Shown here: piece after piece, positions 1-8,959 of the stretch
How positions within the stretch are numbered: the stretch's first letter is position 1
Layout: the number at the start of each line of letters is the position of its first letter
Assembly (NCBI GenBank): GCA_910577115.1
Contig: CAJTMC010000005.1
Location: 1 to 64,000, forward strand
Reading direction: 5' to 3'
Source: an uncultured Lachnospiraceae bacterium
Lineage (GTDB): Bacteria > Bacillota > Clostridia > Lachnospirales > Lachnospiraceae
Length of the DNA stretch: 64,000 bases
Made by a program: the position numbers and the translations under genes
The notes under the pieces: model-generated
What the model saw: the letters and a program-made list of their open reading frames with translations, nothing else
The model's database searches: none
What the model was told of the DNA's origin: nothing

Positions 1-151
1 TAAAATCTTATAATGCATGTCAATTCAAGGACAATTCTGAATATTGACCTGCTTTTTTTCCTTCTATAGTGGAAAGTTATCCACATCGAAGAATAAAATC
101 ATTTAACAATTACCTAAATAAAATTATTTGAAATCCATTTATTAGAAATGC

Positions 152-1405
152 TTATAAAATTTTAAGTAATCCAAAATACCAGTCGTCCGTGATGCTTTCA
201 TAGGGAATCCGCACTACTTCATCCTCTGAATTGTTTTCGTAAGTACAGCTCTCTGCTATGCCAGTTAAACCCGGAAGTTTATAAAACCCGCCGAAAACAA
301 TCCAAACCTCTCCTTCTGCATTGTTTTCTTCTAAAAAATCCTCAAAGGCTTGCCTTTCAACGTAAACGTATCTATCATCATATGAAATCATCCGGCTTAA
401 TGCCTCGGTATCATAAGAAATAATTTTAGGTTCACCGTCATAATTCCCGACCATAATATCCCGGCTTTCATTGCACCGCGCATAGGAGTGTGTATGTACT
501 GCCAGTAACATGGACGCAATCATCAAAAAGATTACGGCTGCCATACCTGCGCACATCCTTTTTTTGTATGGGCGGAAACCTGCAATCTCACCCATCCGCC
601 TTTTCATGTCTTTAAATTCCCTTTCCCCCGCATAAGTGACGGCAGGCGGCGTACCCTCTGTTCCGGAGCGCAGCAGTTTCAGGGTTTTCAGCAGCACCAT
701 GCCATATTCATGCGCCGTCCTCCCGCTGCCCTGTATGCACACCCTGTCGCAGATATCCTCCATATCCGCCCGGAACTGTTTCTGGCAGACTGTCAGGAAC
801 GGGTTCACCCATAAGAGGCACCGTAGGACATCCCATGCAAGCCCGAACCACAAATGCCCTAACCGGATGTGCGTCCGCTCATGCTGAATGACAGACCTTA
901 ATTCCTCCCTGCTGTAGCTCTCCAGCATTACCTTTGGGATGACGATCTTCGGTGCAAACAGCCCAACTGTAAACGGCGTCACATTCATGTCTGTAATCCT
1001 GATCTGCATATTATCCAGAAAAACCTTTTCCATTCCGGCAGCCGACTTCCGGAGGCGCAGCCGCTTTCCAAATATACAGACAGCAGCTATAAGGATGCCC
1101 GCCATATAAATATAGTCAGCCCACAGGCAGGTCATGGTTCCATGCGTTATCCGGCCTGTTATTACCACCACTGCCTTATTCTCATAAAACAGCTTCAGCT
1201 TTCCAAGGAACGGGATGAGCAGGAAGGATGACCATAACAGCCCCCTTATGAATGTCCGTCTTGAAAAAAGCATCTTCCGGAGCAGCATCACAAGCCCAAT
1301 CAGCACGAAGGAAAATGCCGCACACCGTACAAGCTGGGTCGTGTAATAAGCCGCACAGAAATCCAAAAGGCTGCCAATCTGTGACCAGTCAGGCATGGGG
1401 TTCAC
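152..1405 (-). CDS. BlaR1/MecR1-like M56 membrane metallopeptidase
   Basis: A 417-residue integral membrane protein of the M56 family. Hydrophobic segments lie near residues 23-43, 55-70, 95-112 and 288-305. The zinc protease motif HERTH is at 175-179 and a downstream acidic motif (ADMEDICD, around 213-220) supplies the likely third zinc ligand. In this family the protease senses a cell-wall or beta-lactam signal and triggers inactivation of the partner BlaI repressor. The C-terminal extracytoplasmic part is only about 110 residues and lacks the penicillin-binding SxxK sensor domain of true BlaR1, so beta-lactam sensing is not shown. The start overlaps the end of the BlaI gene by 17 nt, indicating translational coupling. 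Confident for family, uncertain for signal. Confidence 0.85.
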   Translation of the reverse strand: MNPMPDWSQIGSLLDFCAAYYTTQLVRCAAFSFVLIGLVMLLRKMLFSRRTFIRGLLWSSFLLIPFLGKLKLFYENKAVVVITGRITHGTMTCLWADYIYMAGILIAAVCIFGKRLRLRKSAAGMEKVFLDNMQIRITDMNVTPFTVGLFAPKIVIPKVMLESYSREELRSVIQHERTHIRLGHLWFGLAWDVLRCLLWVNPFLTVCQKQFRADMEDICDRVCIQGSGRTAHEYGMVLLKTLKLLRSGTEGTPPAVTYAGEREFKDMKRRMGEIAGFRPYKKRMCAGMAAVIFLMIASMLLAVHTHSYARCNESRDIMVGNYDGEPKIISYDTEALSRMISYDDRYVYVERQAFEDFLEENNAEGEVWIVFGGFYKLPGLTGIAESCTYENNSEDEVVRIPYESITDDWYFGLLKIL

Positions 1406-1814
1406 CCTCTTTATCTGTGGATTCTGTACCCCGCTCCCTGCTTTTCTCCAGAATCTCCTCCAGCTCTTTTATCTGCTCATCCGTCAGTGCGAAGCTCTGC
1501 AAAAGCGCCACCATCGCATTTGTCCCGCTGCCGGAAAAATAGCTGTCTACAAACTTCCTGCTTTTCTCTTTCACGCATTCCTCCCTTGACCTCTGCACAT
1601 AATAGTGGTAAACCCTCGAATCATGCTCATCCACCGTGTAGCCGAGGATGTCCTTCTGGTTCAGGCGGTTCATCAGCACCCGCACCATCCTCATCGACAT
1701 ACCCACATTCCCCTGCATCCTCTTGTAGACCTCGGAGGATGTCAAAGGCTTCCCGCACGCCCACAGGACTTCCATAATCTGCCATTCGCTCGGTGTAATC
1801 TCTTCCTTTGCCAT
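1389..1814 (-). CDS. BlaI/MecI-family transcriptional repressor
   Basis: A 141-residue winged-helix protein of the BlaI/MecI/CopY family. The N-terminal half (PSEWQIMEVLWACGKPLTSS) is the typical first helices of the DNA-binding domain, and the C-terminal region (about 90-130) is the dimerisation helix set with the expected short spacing. It probably represses its own operon and is cleaved by, or released through, the M56 peptidase encoded directly downstream with a 17-nt overlap. The ribosome binding site GGAAGG precedes the ATG. No beta-lactamase or efflux gene is adjacent, so the regulon must lie elsewhere or be limited to this pair. Confidence 0.88.
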   Translation of the reverse strand: MAKEEITPSEWQIMEVLWACGKPLTSSEVYKRMQGNVGMSMRMVRVLMNRLNQKDILGYTVDEHDSRVYHYYVQRSREECVKEKSRKFVDSYFSGSGTNAMVALLQSFALTDEQIKELEEILEKSRERGTESTDKEGEPHA

Positions 1815-1860
1815 ACCGCTTCCTTCCTTTCGTTTTATTTCGTCATTTTATATATCGGTC

Positions 1861-1874
1861 AATTATCGTTAATT
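1861..1874. promoter_or_regulatory. possible BlaI operator dyad
   Basis: An AATTA/TAATT dyad about 50 nt upstream of the blaI-type gene, next to a TTGACC-like element on the minus strand. BlaI-family repressors bind short dyads in their own promoters, so autoregulation is plausible. The sequence does not match the classical TACA/TGTA core, and the assignment rests on position and symmetry alone. Confidence 0.25.
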
Positions 1875-2025
1875 ATTAAGAATTGTTGACGCTTTTGTGC
1901 GGAAGGCGCACATATCGACACCCGAATATGGCATATCGCCATTCGTCCGATATAGGGGAAACGCAAACTACCGTGTAAGCATATTAACTCTTCCCCCGCT
2001 TTCCAAGCGGTTTCCTGAATAGGAA

Positions 2026-2045
2026 AAAGGGTCTGTGAGCCCTTT
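2026..2045 (-). terminator. terminator after amidohydrolase stump
   Basis: AAAGGG/CCCTTT stem with an 8-nt loop. Read on the minus strand it is followed by TTTCC. It sits just after the stop codon of the amidohydrolase remnant, so it is probably the original terminator of that gene. Confidence 0.5.
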
Positions 2046-2057
2046 CCTCATTTCTCC

Positions 2058-2250
2058 TTAGTGCAGTTTCAGTAACCGGGATATGTTTTCCCCCAATGCC
2101 ATTTCAGCCGCCCGCTTGTCCGGGCTTACAAATTCGATGAGCTGCCTGTATAAATATGGTTCCCCGTAAGGAGCATCCGAACTATAAAGGCATCTTTCCG
2201 GCAGTTCAGCCAATACCATTTTGGTGGCAATGGAAGCAAAAGCCGCCGAA
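2058..2250 (-). pseudogene. amidohydrolase (TIM-barrel) C-terminal remnant
   Basis: About 60 residues on the minus strand resemble the end of amidohydrolase-2/TatD-like metal-dependent hydrolases: LPERCLYSSDAPYGEP matches the 'R-I-L-(Y/F)-(G/S)-S-D-x-P-(F/Y)-G' block holding the last catalytic aspartate, followed by a short helix pair ending ENISRLLKL. The N-terminal three quarters are gone, replaced near position 2250 by transposase sequence. A longer open frame from 2366 exists only because it runs through the transposase part in the wrong frame. Substrate cannot be inferred. Confidence 0.55.
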
Positions 2251-3515
2251 CTGACTTTTTGCCCTGTTAGATGCATTTTGGGAAGTGATAAATGAAGCGA
2301 CTTTTTTGTAAACCTTCGGACGGCATTATTCCTGATAAGGACAACCGGCACAATGATTTCTGTCAAATGATACCCTGCATTGTCTTGTCGATTTTGTATA
2401 GCTCTGACTTATTGGAATGTGGCCCGCTGCGCATTTCAGCAGGCGCGTGCCTCTTCATTAAATTCAAAATCTGCCAGTGCATCAGGGGCTTCTTTGCCGA
2501 TTAAGGCTGTTGTTGCCAGGCGGACATTCTTTTCTTTTGCAAGTGCAATGTTGTCCTGCCCGTCATAACCGCCATCTGTAACCGAAATGATTTCTTTTTC
2601 GGATTTTTCCATTGCCGAAAGAGATTCCTAGAGAAACTGACTGTCTGAATAGGTGTTCTTATCATACTGGTAATCCGTCACGACAGAACCATTTTTGCCG
2701 ACTGTCTCCTCTATGCTTGCAGAATATCCCCTGCACTGCCTGCCCGCCTTGTTTCTGTAAGCGGCATCCGGGTCAGAAGGATTCCGGCCACATCTTCAAG
2801 ATTTGTTCTACACAGATGCAACAGACAGTCGCTGTCCGTGAGAAGTCTCTGGATAATGGCCTCCATGTCATCATTTCTCTGATGATAGAAAATGCGGTTA
2901 TAGTCATTCGGGGCGGCATAATGTTTCAGTTGTTCCGGAATGATATCCAGCTGCTTTTTTGTGAGATAAACAACCAGCTTTGATATGCAAGTATAAATCA
3001 GTTCCATACGGCTCAGAAAACGGATATTTGATTCTATCATAAGGGAATCCATGCGGCGGATGCGGCCATTCAGCTTCATGATATTAGCTATTTTGCCACT
3101 AAGGTCTTTTACACAGTCATGATATAAGTCCCCCCCATGAAGTGTTTCATAGTCATAACATCTTTTACGGAAACGGCTCAGGGTTTTGCTGTTCCACAAA
3201 GCTTGTGGTATGCAGGGCGTACCGGAGATGAAGGTCAAGCATCAGGTTCTCAACAATTTCATCGTCCGAATAATCAAAAAGCTCTTTGATTATTCGGACG
3301 ATGATTACATTAACAGGTGTATTAGATCTGGATGCCTTGTCACTATACAGGACAGATAAACGTTCTTCATCTATTGCCGGAAAAATCTCATCAGCAAAGA
3401 TTTTTGCCCAGGATTTTTCCAGAACTTTTTTCTCACGCTCAGTTAGTGATATAAAGCTGTCGTTAAAGGACAACTGTTGACAATCATTCGTTTTAAATGC
3501 CATAAGAGACACCAC
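2250..3515 (-). mobile_element. IS1182-family transposase, decayed
   Basis: Minus-strand transposase remnant of the IS1182 family. The intact N-terminus (3165-3515) has the usual DUF772-like region (VNVIIVRIIKELFDYSDDE, HLRYALHTTSF). A frameshift near 3190-3230 moves to the frame holding LSRFRKRCYDYETLHG and RRMDSLMIESNIRFLSRME (2711-3238). Further down, ISVTDGGYDGQDNIALAKEK and the cysteine cluster CAGCPYQE are readable but broken by at least two stops (near 2630 and 2320) and another shift. The C-terminal part, including the last catalytic glutamate region, is absent. Terminal inverted repeats were not identified. The element cannot transpose. Confidence 0.85.
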
Positions 3516-3846
3516 CTTTCAAGAACTACTATCATTATAACTCACAAAAGGGCGGATTGTCTGTATTTACTGTAAAATATTAAATTTTAAAGGTTTGGTA
3601 GTTGGGCTTTTGAACCCAGCATCATGACATTTCGATATTTCAAGAATTTTGGAGTTTTTTCATTTTTGTTTTTTACCCTTAATATTTGTAATTCGTTATA
3701 AATCTACGCAAATTTATGGGCAAATGGTGCAGCAGCCTGCTAAATAGCTTTTCCCCGATCCAACATTCCCCCACAGTAAGTAACCAAGGTTTTCAGACCG
3801 TACTGTTTCCCACTTCTCCACATAAGAATACGCTTTCTCTATCTGA

Positions 3847-4065
3847 GGGTATTATACAAACACAAGTTTTATTCAGTCAGTGAAAGGCTGCAATCTGGGG
3901 CAGTCGATGTCAAGAAAAGCGAACTGCCGGGACAATGCATCGCAGGAAAACTTTTTGGACCATATGAAAGGTGAGATTGATATTAGTGGGTGTAAGAAAT
4001 TCAGATAAGTAAAGGCTATTGTTGATGACTGGATAGAGTATTATAACAACGAGAGATACCAATAC
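3847..4065 (+). pseudogene. IS3-family orfB remnant
   Basis: On the plus strand a short frame reads GQSMSRKANCRDNASQENF followed by HMKGEID, a stop, and then VKAIVDDWIEYYNNERYQ. These are the last blocks of an IS3-family DDE transposase (SMSRKGNCWDNAPxESFF and the YNxxRYQ motif). The rest of the gene and both ends of the element are missing. Together with the IS1182 relic it marks 2.0-4.5 kb as a recombination-prone scar. Confidence 0.75.
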
Positions 4066-4554
4066 TATCCCTAGTACTGAGGTTAAAATTGTCCTTGACA
4101 AAAGGTACATTTTATACGGATAGACTGATATTTACAATACAGATGCAGAAGATTGTGAAAACATTAAGCGCTGCAAAAGCACCTCAAAAAACGGAAAAGG
4201 AAATCCATATGCAGATACAATAAGAGCCCATATGCCGATCACGGGGGCAATGCAGACGGCATCAAGGAAGGCATTTAAGAGAGCATTCTGTTAATGAAAG
4301 GAATAACCTGTCAGGGTTTATTTGGCATACGAAAAAATAAGCAATTATATTACAAAGAAAAAAGAATAGCGGGATTGCCAACGATTACTTGACACAAACA
4401 CACTTACTAAATTCTTTATTCTTATTGCCATATATTTTATAATGACAATAAGATGGTGATATTGATGAATATTATATCGAAATACTTTTAATTTTCACAT
4501 AAAAGCAACAACTACGTGCAAACTGATTTAGCCAAAGAATTAGGCATATTACTA
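4066..4554. other. intergenic stretch without a recognisable gene
   Basis: AT-rich sequence after the IS3 remnant. Short frames are interrupted by stops and match nothing I recognise. It may be decayed mobile DNA, but no terminal repeats or protein motifs support a firmer call. Confidence 0.4.
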
Positions 4555-5661
4555 TCAAACAAGATAATGCAAACTCCTTCCGCGCACTTTTCTGATTGTA
4601 AGATAATTGGGGACGAGGGCCTTCATTTGATTGACAAGCTCCCTTTCATACTCCTCATCATATGTTAACCTGAACTTTTCTGCCGGAATGACTGCATATC
4701 TATTTTGCATATCATACTCACAATCCTGCGTATAAAAATGCACACTGATAACCTCATGATAATTGTCCTCTGAAATATTTACGCACTTCTCATCTTGACT
4801 AAAAAAGTCAATATTCACTTCCTGTGCCCCTATCATTCTTCCGTTATGAAAATGTACCACCAAATCATAATTATCCTGTGCCAAATTCAAAATATTCAAA
4901 TCTTTTATTGCAGAATTAAATTTCTCGCCACTGTTTACTTCAAGCGCAATTGCTCTGAGACAATCATAATTTAAGTCTACTTTGCGTGAAAATTCCACAA
5001 TGGTATTAATTTCGTCATAATGCTTTTGCTCCAGCTTATCCATAAGATATCCACGAATCTCCTCTTCCGAGGGATAGTCAAACCGGAAGTGATAATGAAA
5101 CCGCCCCGGACGATTTACAATACAATCGTTGAGATGCCGAATTTCATTACAGGTTATCACAAACAGCTTTTTTCCCTGTGATATTCCATCAAACAGTCCA
5201 AGCATCTCAGTCTGTGGATCCTGCGCCCCGTCAGGCGGATTTATCCCTCCAAACGTCTTATCAAATTCATCAAATATCAGCATTACTCTCTGATCCACGC
5301 CTGCAAGATACGATGCAATTCCTGAAAGATACTGCTCCACTACTACCACGGGAATTCCCTGTTTAACTGCCTGCACTGACAAAAGCCTCGCAAAAAGTGA
5401 CTTTCCTATTCCTTTATCGCCACTTAGAATGACACCCAGATTGCGGTCAAAACGCTGATATGATTCAATGACTTTCCGCGCCTTTTCCAATTGTCCTCCG
5501 TATACTTTTTCCTCATTGATTGTAATGTCAGCATACTCTTCAAGATAAAAACCGGACATTTTTGCAAATTTTACAACATATGTCTTTGGCGGCAGTTCGT
5601 CAAATGTACGCACCATATCATTATAAATTTCCACCCTGTTTCCAATTTTAATTGCTTTCAT
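4555..5661 (-). CDS. orphan AAA+ ATPase with unknown C-terminal domain
   Basis: A 368-residue protein with a single AAA+ module. Walker A is GDKGIGKS (81-88), Walker B is VMLIFDEFDK (126-135), sensor 1 lies in LFVITCNE (166-173) and the arginine-finger region is NRPGRFHYHF (183-192). Residues 1-60 form a short domain (LPPKTYVVKFAKMSGFYL) of the kind seen before AAA modules in phage and contractile-particle loci; that comparison is from memory. The C-terminal 90 residues are acidic and beta-rich with no motif I know. It stands alone between an insertion-sequence graveyard and the terminator of the hydro-lyase genes. Function is unknown; remodelling of a protein complex is the safest guess. Confidence 0.7.
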   Translation of the reverse strand: MKAIKIGNRVEIYNDMVRTFDELPPKTYVVKFAKMSGFYLEEYADITINEEKVYGGQLEKARKVIESYQRFDRNLGVILSGDKGIGKSLFARLLSVQAVKQGIPVVVVEQYLSGIASYLAGVDQRVMLIFDEFDKTFGGINPPDGAQDPQTEMLGLFDGISQGKKLFVITCNEIRHLNDCIVNRPGRFHYHFRFDYPSEEEIRGYLMDKLEQKHYDEINTIVEFSRKVDLNYDCLRAIALEVNSGEKFNSAIKDLNILNLAQDNYDLVVHFHNGRMIGAQEVNIDFFSQDEKCVNISEDNYHEVISVHFYTQDCEYDMQNRYAVIPAEKFRLTYDEEYERELVNQMKALVPNYLTIRKVRGRSLHYLV

Positions 5662-5688
5662 ATCAATCCCTCCAAATATAAAAATAAA

Positions 5689-5727
5689 ATCCTCTGACTA
5701 ACACAAATAATGTATTAATCAGAGGAT
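5689..5727 (-). terminator. rho-independent terminator of the hydro-lyase cluster
   Basis: Perfect 9-bp arms ATCCTCTGA/TCAGAGGAT separated by an AT-rich loop, followed on the minus strand by TTTTATTTTTATA. It lies 70 nt after the last hydro-lyase gene and separates it from the AAA+ ATPase gene. Confidence 0.8.
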
Positions 5728-5795
5728 ACTCTATTTTTTCTATTTTGTCATTGGACGCTTAATCCTAGCGCAAAACCACCCTTTCATCTAACTTT

Positions 5796-7037
5796 CTATG
5801 GCATCACAATTTTCCCAGCCACCGCACACGCCGCCGCCGATTTCGGAGATGCAAGATAAATCTCAACCTTTGAGGTTCCCATGCGTCCAAGAAAATTTCT
5901 ATTATTCGTTGCTACCACCCGCTCACCGTCCGTCAAAATTCCTCCGGTTCTGCCACAGCACAGTCCGCAGCTTGGATGCGTGATAATCGCTCCTGCTTCC
6001 GCCAAAACCGCCATTGTGCCATTTTCCACCGCTTCCCTGTAAATCTTGCGGCTTGCAGGCGTTACAATCAGCTTAACAAACGGCGCAATCTTCTTTCCCT
6101 TCAAAATTTCTGCCGCCGCCATCAAATCTTCCAGTCTTCCGTTTGTGCAGGAACCGATAAACACCTGATCGATTTCCTTTCCTTCCAGCTCGGACACAGG
6201 CTTTATATTATCCACATTCGACGGACACGCCATCACCGGCACAAACTCCTCTGCCTTATAATTGATCACCTGACAATACTCTGCGTCCGCATCTCCCACC
6301 AAATCCGTTTCCTTATCCGTCAGCGTTATTTTGCAATATTCGGCTGTCTTCCCGTCTGGTGTGAAAAGCGCACACTTTGCCCCTGCCTCAATCGCCATAT
6401 TTGACATAGACATTCTCGATGCCACCGACATATTTTCCACAGTATCTCCGGTAAACTCAAGTGCCTTGTAAGTCGCACCGTCCGCACCCAAATCACCGAT
6501 TAATTTTAAAATAATATCCTTTGCCATGACATTTTCTGGCAGCGTTCCTGTAATATTTACCTTTATCGTTTCCGGAACCCGAATCCAAAGCGTACCTGTT
6601 CCCAAAATACTTGCCATTTCCGTATATCCGATACCGGACGAAAACGCACCCACACAGCCGTACGTCGTCGTATGGCTGTCCGTACCGAACACGATATTTC
6701 CGGGTTTTACATAACCTGCTTCTGTCATAAGCTGATGACAAATCCCATCTGAGCGGTGGATATTTTTCATGCCATATTTTTCGACAAACGCGTTTCCTAC
6801 CTGAAAATGCCTTGTATCGTCCACTTGGCTTGCCGGAACTAAATGGTCGTAAATCAAGACTACCTTATCCGCATCCCAAAGCTTTTGAAATCCCATTTCC
6901 TCAAATTTTGATGCCACAAACGGAATAAAAATGTCGTGTATCATTACGCGGTCTACATTTACGGTCACAATATCCCCCGGTTTTACCGTTTTTCCGACAT
7001 TATTTCCTACAATTTTTTCTATTATCGTTGAACCCAT
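5796..7037 (-). CDS. aconitase-superfamily hydro-lyase, large subunit (pair A)
   Basis: A 413-residue protein of the LeuC/homoaconitase large-subunit family, length normal for the clostridial/archaeal type. It carries the [4Fe-4S] cysteines in GSCTNGR (C297) and PSCGLCCGR (C357, C360), plus the substrate-loop block GTDSHTTTYG. The enzyme would isomerise or dehydrate a 2-hydroxy(di)acid through an Fe-S cluster together with the small subunit encoded just upstream, 23 nt away. The usual LeuC sequence around the last cysteines is CGxCLGG; here it is CGLCCGR, so isopropylmalate is not assured. Alternatives are a homoaconitase-like, citramalate or dimethylmalate hydro-lyase. Confidence 0.8.
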   Translation of the reverse strand: MGSTIIEKIVGNNVGKTVKPGDIVTVNVDRVMIHDIFIPFVASKFEEMGFQKLWDADKVVLIYDHLVPASQVDDTRHFQVGNAFVEKYGMKNIHRSDGICHQLMTEAGYVKPGNIVFGTDSHTTTYGCVGAFSSGIGYTEMASILGTGTLWIRVPETIKVNITGTLPENVMAKDIILKLIGDLGADGATYKALEFTGDTVENMSVASRMSMSNMAIEAGAKCALFTPDGKTAEYCKITLTDKETDLVGDADAEYCQVINYKAEEFVPVMACPSNVDNIKPVSELEGKEIDQVFIGSCTNGRLEDLMAAAEILKGKKIAPFVKLIVTPASRKIYREAVENGTMAVLAEAGAIITHPSCGLCCGRTGGILTDGERVVATNNRNFLGRMGTSKVEIYLASPKSAAACAVAGKIVMP

Positions 7038-7060
7038 TGTATTCCCCTGCCTTTCTCTGA

Positions 7061-7552
7061 TTAGTCTAAACCGTTGAGCCTGCGCATCGCCTTTACAAGC
7101 CCTCCCGCCTGAATAATATCCACAAGATTTTCCGGAAGTGATGTGATCGGATACGAAATCCCCTTATGCTCTATCGCCTCATTGATTGTGACAGTAATCT
7201 CATCTCCTTCACTCACCGCACCGCGGAGGGCATCATTCTCAATTAATAAAAGTCCGTTATTAATTGCATTCCGGAAAAAAATGCGCGCAAACGATTTTGC
7301 AATGACGCATTTGATTCCAAGCGCTTTTATGATTTCCGGCGCCTGCTCTCTTGAGGAACCGCAGCCGAAATTTTTTCCTGCCACAATAATATCGCCCTTC
7401 TGAATCTGAGAAGCAAGTTCGGGGCGCAGAGGCGAAAATGCATAAGGAGCCATATCATTCACCGTTTTTAACGCCAAGTATTCCGTCGGTATGATAATAT
7501 CCGTATCAATATCATCACCCAGTACCCATATTTTACCGCTGAATTTTTCCAT
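7061..7552 (-). CDS. aconitase-superfamily hydro-lyase, small subunit (pair A)
   Basis: A 163-residue LeuD-type swivelling subunit. It opens with DDIDTDIIIPTEYLALKT and has the core KNFGCGSSREQAP and AKSFARIFFRNAINNG. The four residues after the DTD block (YLAL) occupy the loop that discriminates substrates in archaeal IPM isomerase versus homoaconitase; YLAL matches neither type I remember. Common clostridial LeuD reads SSREHAP and AETFARIF, so the REQAP/AKSFARIF form points to a side branch of the family. It pairs with the large subunit downstream and follows the pair B large subunit by about 80 nt. Confidence 0.8.
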   Translation of the reverse strand: MEKFSGKIWVLGDDIDTDIIIPTEYLALKTVNDMAPYAFSPLRPELASQIQKGDIIVAGKNFGCGSSREQAPEIIKALGIKCVIAKSFARIFFRNAINNGLLLIENDALRGAVSEGDEITVTINEAIEHKGISYPITSLPENLVDIIQAGGLVKAMRRLNGLD

Positions 7553-7630
7553 TTTACACTAAACCTTAACCTTTCTATGTTCCAGTCCACCTTTCGGTTT
7601 TCTGTTAAAATTCTGTCAAGCCATGTCAAA

Positions 7631-8878
7631 CTATATCATATCCGCCGTAGCAATTTCACCCTTGACTGCAGATGCCGTAACCGTCGCCGCTGACGCAAGA
7701 TACACAAACGAATCCTTGTGTCCTGCACGCCCCTTAAAGTTACGCGTACCCGTACTAATCAGCACCTCATTTTCTCCGATTACGCCCTGACAGCTTCCCC
7801 AGCAAACACTGCAGTTGGGATTCATCACAATCGCGCCGGCCTCCATAAAGGTATCAATAATGCCTTCGGAAAGCGCCTGCCGGTAAACCTCTGCGCTCGC
7901 AGGGACAACCAAAAAGCGCACAAGCGGGTGCACTTTCCTGCCCTTAATCAACTCTGCTCCCACTCTCAAATCCTCAATCCGTCCATTGTTGCAGGAACCA
8001 AGAAATGCCTCGTCAATATGCGTTCCCACACATTCCTTCGCATCAACCACGCTGTCAACAAAATGCGGCTTTGCCACAATCGGCTTGATTGTAGAAAGGT
8101 CAATATCGTAAACATGCGCAAATACCGCATCGTCATCACTTTGGAAACAATGCTTCGGCGCCCTTCCATGTTCCTTTAAATACGCAAGCGTAATCTCATC
8201 AATTTCCATCAATGCCGTTTTTGCACCTGCCTCTACACAGAGGTTGCAGATTGCAATCCGGTCACTCATGTTGAGCGTCTTTAATCCTTCCCCGCCAAAC
8301 TCCATTGCCATATAATTTGCGCCGTTTGCTCCAATCATTCCGATAATCGAAAGAATCAAATCGCGTGCATACACGCCTTCATTCAGCTTTCCTTTCAGAT
8401 TAAACCGAAGCGTTTCCGGCACTAAAAGCCATGACTTTCCCGTAACCATTGCATACAAATAATCCGTACAGCCTACACCCGTACCAAATGCGCCCACTGC
8501 ACCATATGCGCAGGTATGGCTGTCTGCACCGAATATCAGTTCGCCGCTCGTGACATGGTTTTCCATCATAACCTGATGACATACGCCAGCCCCCTCATAA
8601 AACTGAATACTGTGCTCTTTTGCAAAATCACGCATTTTTTTATGGGATGCCGCCGTCTTTACACTGTCACAAGGCACATTATGGTCTACAATCCACACAA
8701 GCTTTTTTGCGTCCGCGATATGCGGATCCTTCAATTGATTGTACATGTCTATCGTAAGATGTGTTGTTCCGTCATTGCTCATCATGCGGTCAAGCTCCAC
8801 TGTATGGATATCGCCGGGCTTTACTTCGCTTACGCCTGCTGCTGCCGCAATAATTTTTTCTGCTATTGTCATTCCCAT
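7631..8878 (-). CDS. aconitase-superfamily hydro-lyase, large subunit (pair B)
   Basis: A 415-residue LeuC-family protein, taking the ATG at 8878 that follows a GGGAGC ribosome binding site; the frame extends 20 codons further up, into a hairpin. Cluster cysteines are in GSCNNGR (C296) and PNCSVCWGSC (C356, C359), and GADSHTCAYG marks the substrate loop. CSVCWG departs strongly from the CGxCLG of isopropylmalate isomerase. I think proteins with this motif resemble 2,3-dimethylmalate dehydratase of nicotinate fermenters, but that is recollection. It is clearly not a recent duplicate of pair A. Confidence 0.78.
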   Translation of the reverse strand: MGMTIAEKIIAAAAGVSEVKPGDIHTVELDRMMSNDGTTHLTIDMYNQLKDPHIADAKKLVWIVDHNVPCDSVKTAASHKKMRDFAKEHSIQFYEGAGVCHQVMMENHVTSGELIFGADSHTCAYGAVGAFGTGVGCTDYLYAMVTGKSWLLVPETLRFNLKGKLNEGVYARDLILSIIGMIGANGANYMAMEFGGEGLKTLNMSDRIAICNLCVEAGAKTALMEIDEITLAYLKEHGRAPKHCFQSDDDAVFAHVYDIDLSTIKPIVAKPHFVDSVVDAKECVGTHIDEAFLGSCNNGRIEDLRVGAELIKGRKVHPLVRFLVVPASAEVYRQALSEGIIDTFMEAGAIVMNPNCSVCWGSCQGVIGENEVLISTGTRNFKGRAGHKDSFVYLASAATVTASAVKGEIATADMI

Positions 8879-8907
8879 ATTTTCACACTGCTCCCTTCCT
8901 AATCTGC

Positions 8908-8937
8908 GCGTTTGTGCTGTCAGGCACAATTCTCGCA
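8908..8937. repeat. intercistronic hairpin, TTGTGC/GCACAA family
   Basis: Perfect TTGTGC/GCACAA arms (8912-8917 and 8924-8929) with a 6-nt loop, flanked by GCG and CGC. It lies 34-65 nt before the pair B large-subunit start. Similar hairpins precede pheT (18597) and purO (32349). Confidence 0.55.
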
Positions 8938-8959
8938 AAACGAATATACTTTCCTTTTC

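Noticed and set aside
152..1405. true BlaR1 beta-lactam sensor
   Set aside because: The C-terminal penicillin-binding domain with SxxK is missing; only the M56 peptidase part is present.
3910..4110. 66-codon minus-strand frame
   Set aside because: Antisense to the clearly recognisable IS3 orfB remnant; hydrophobic run is a by-product.
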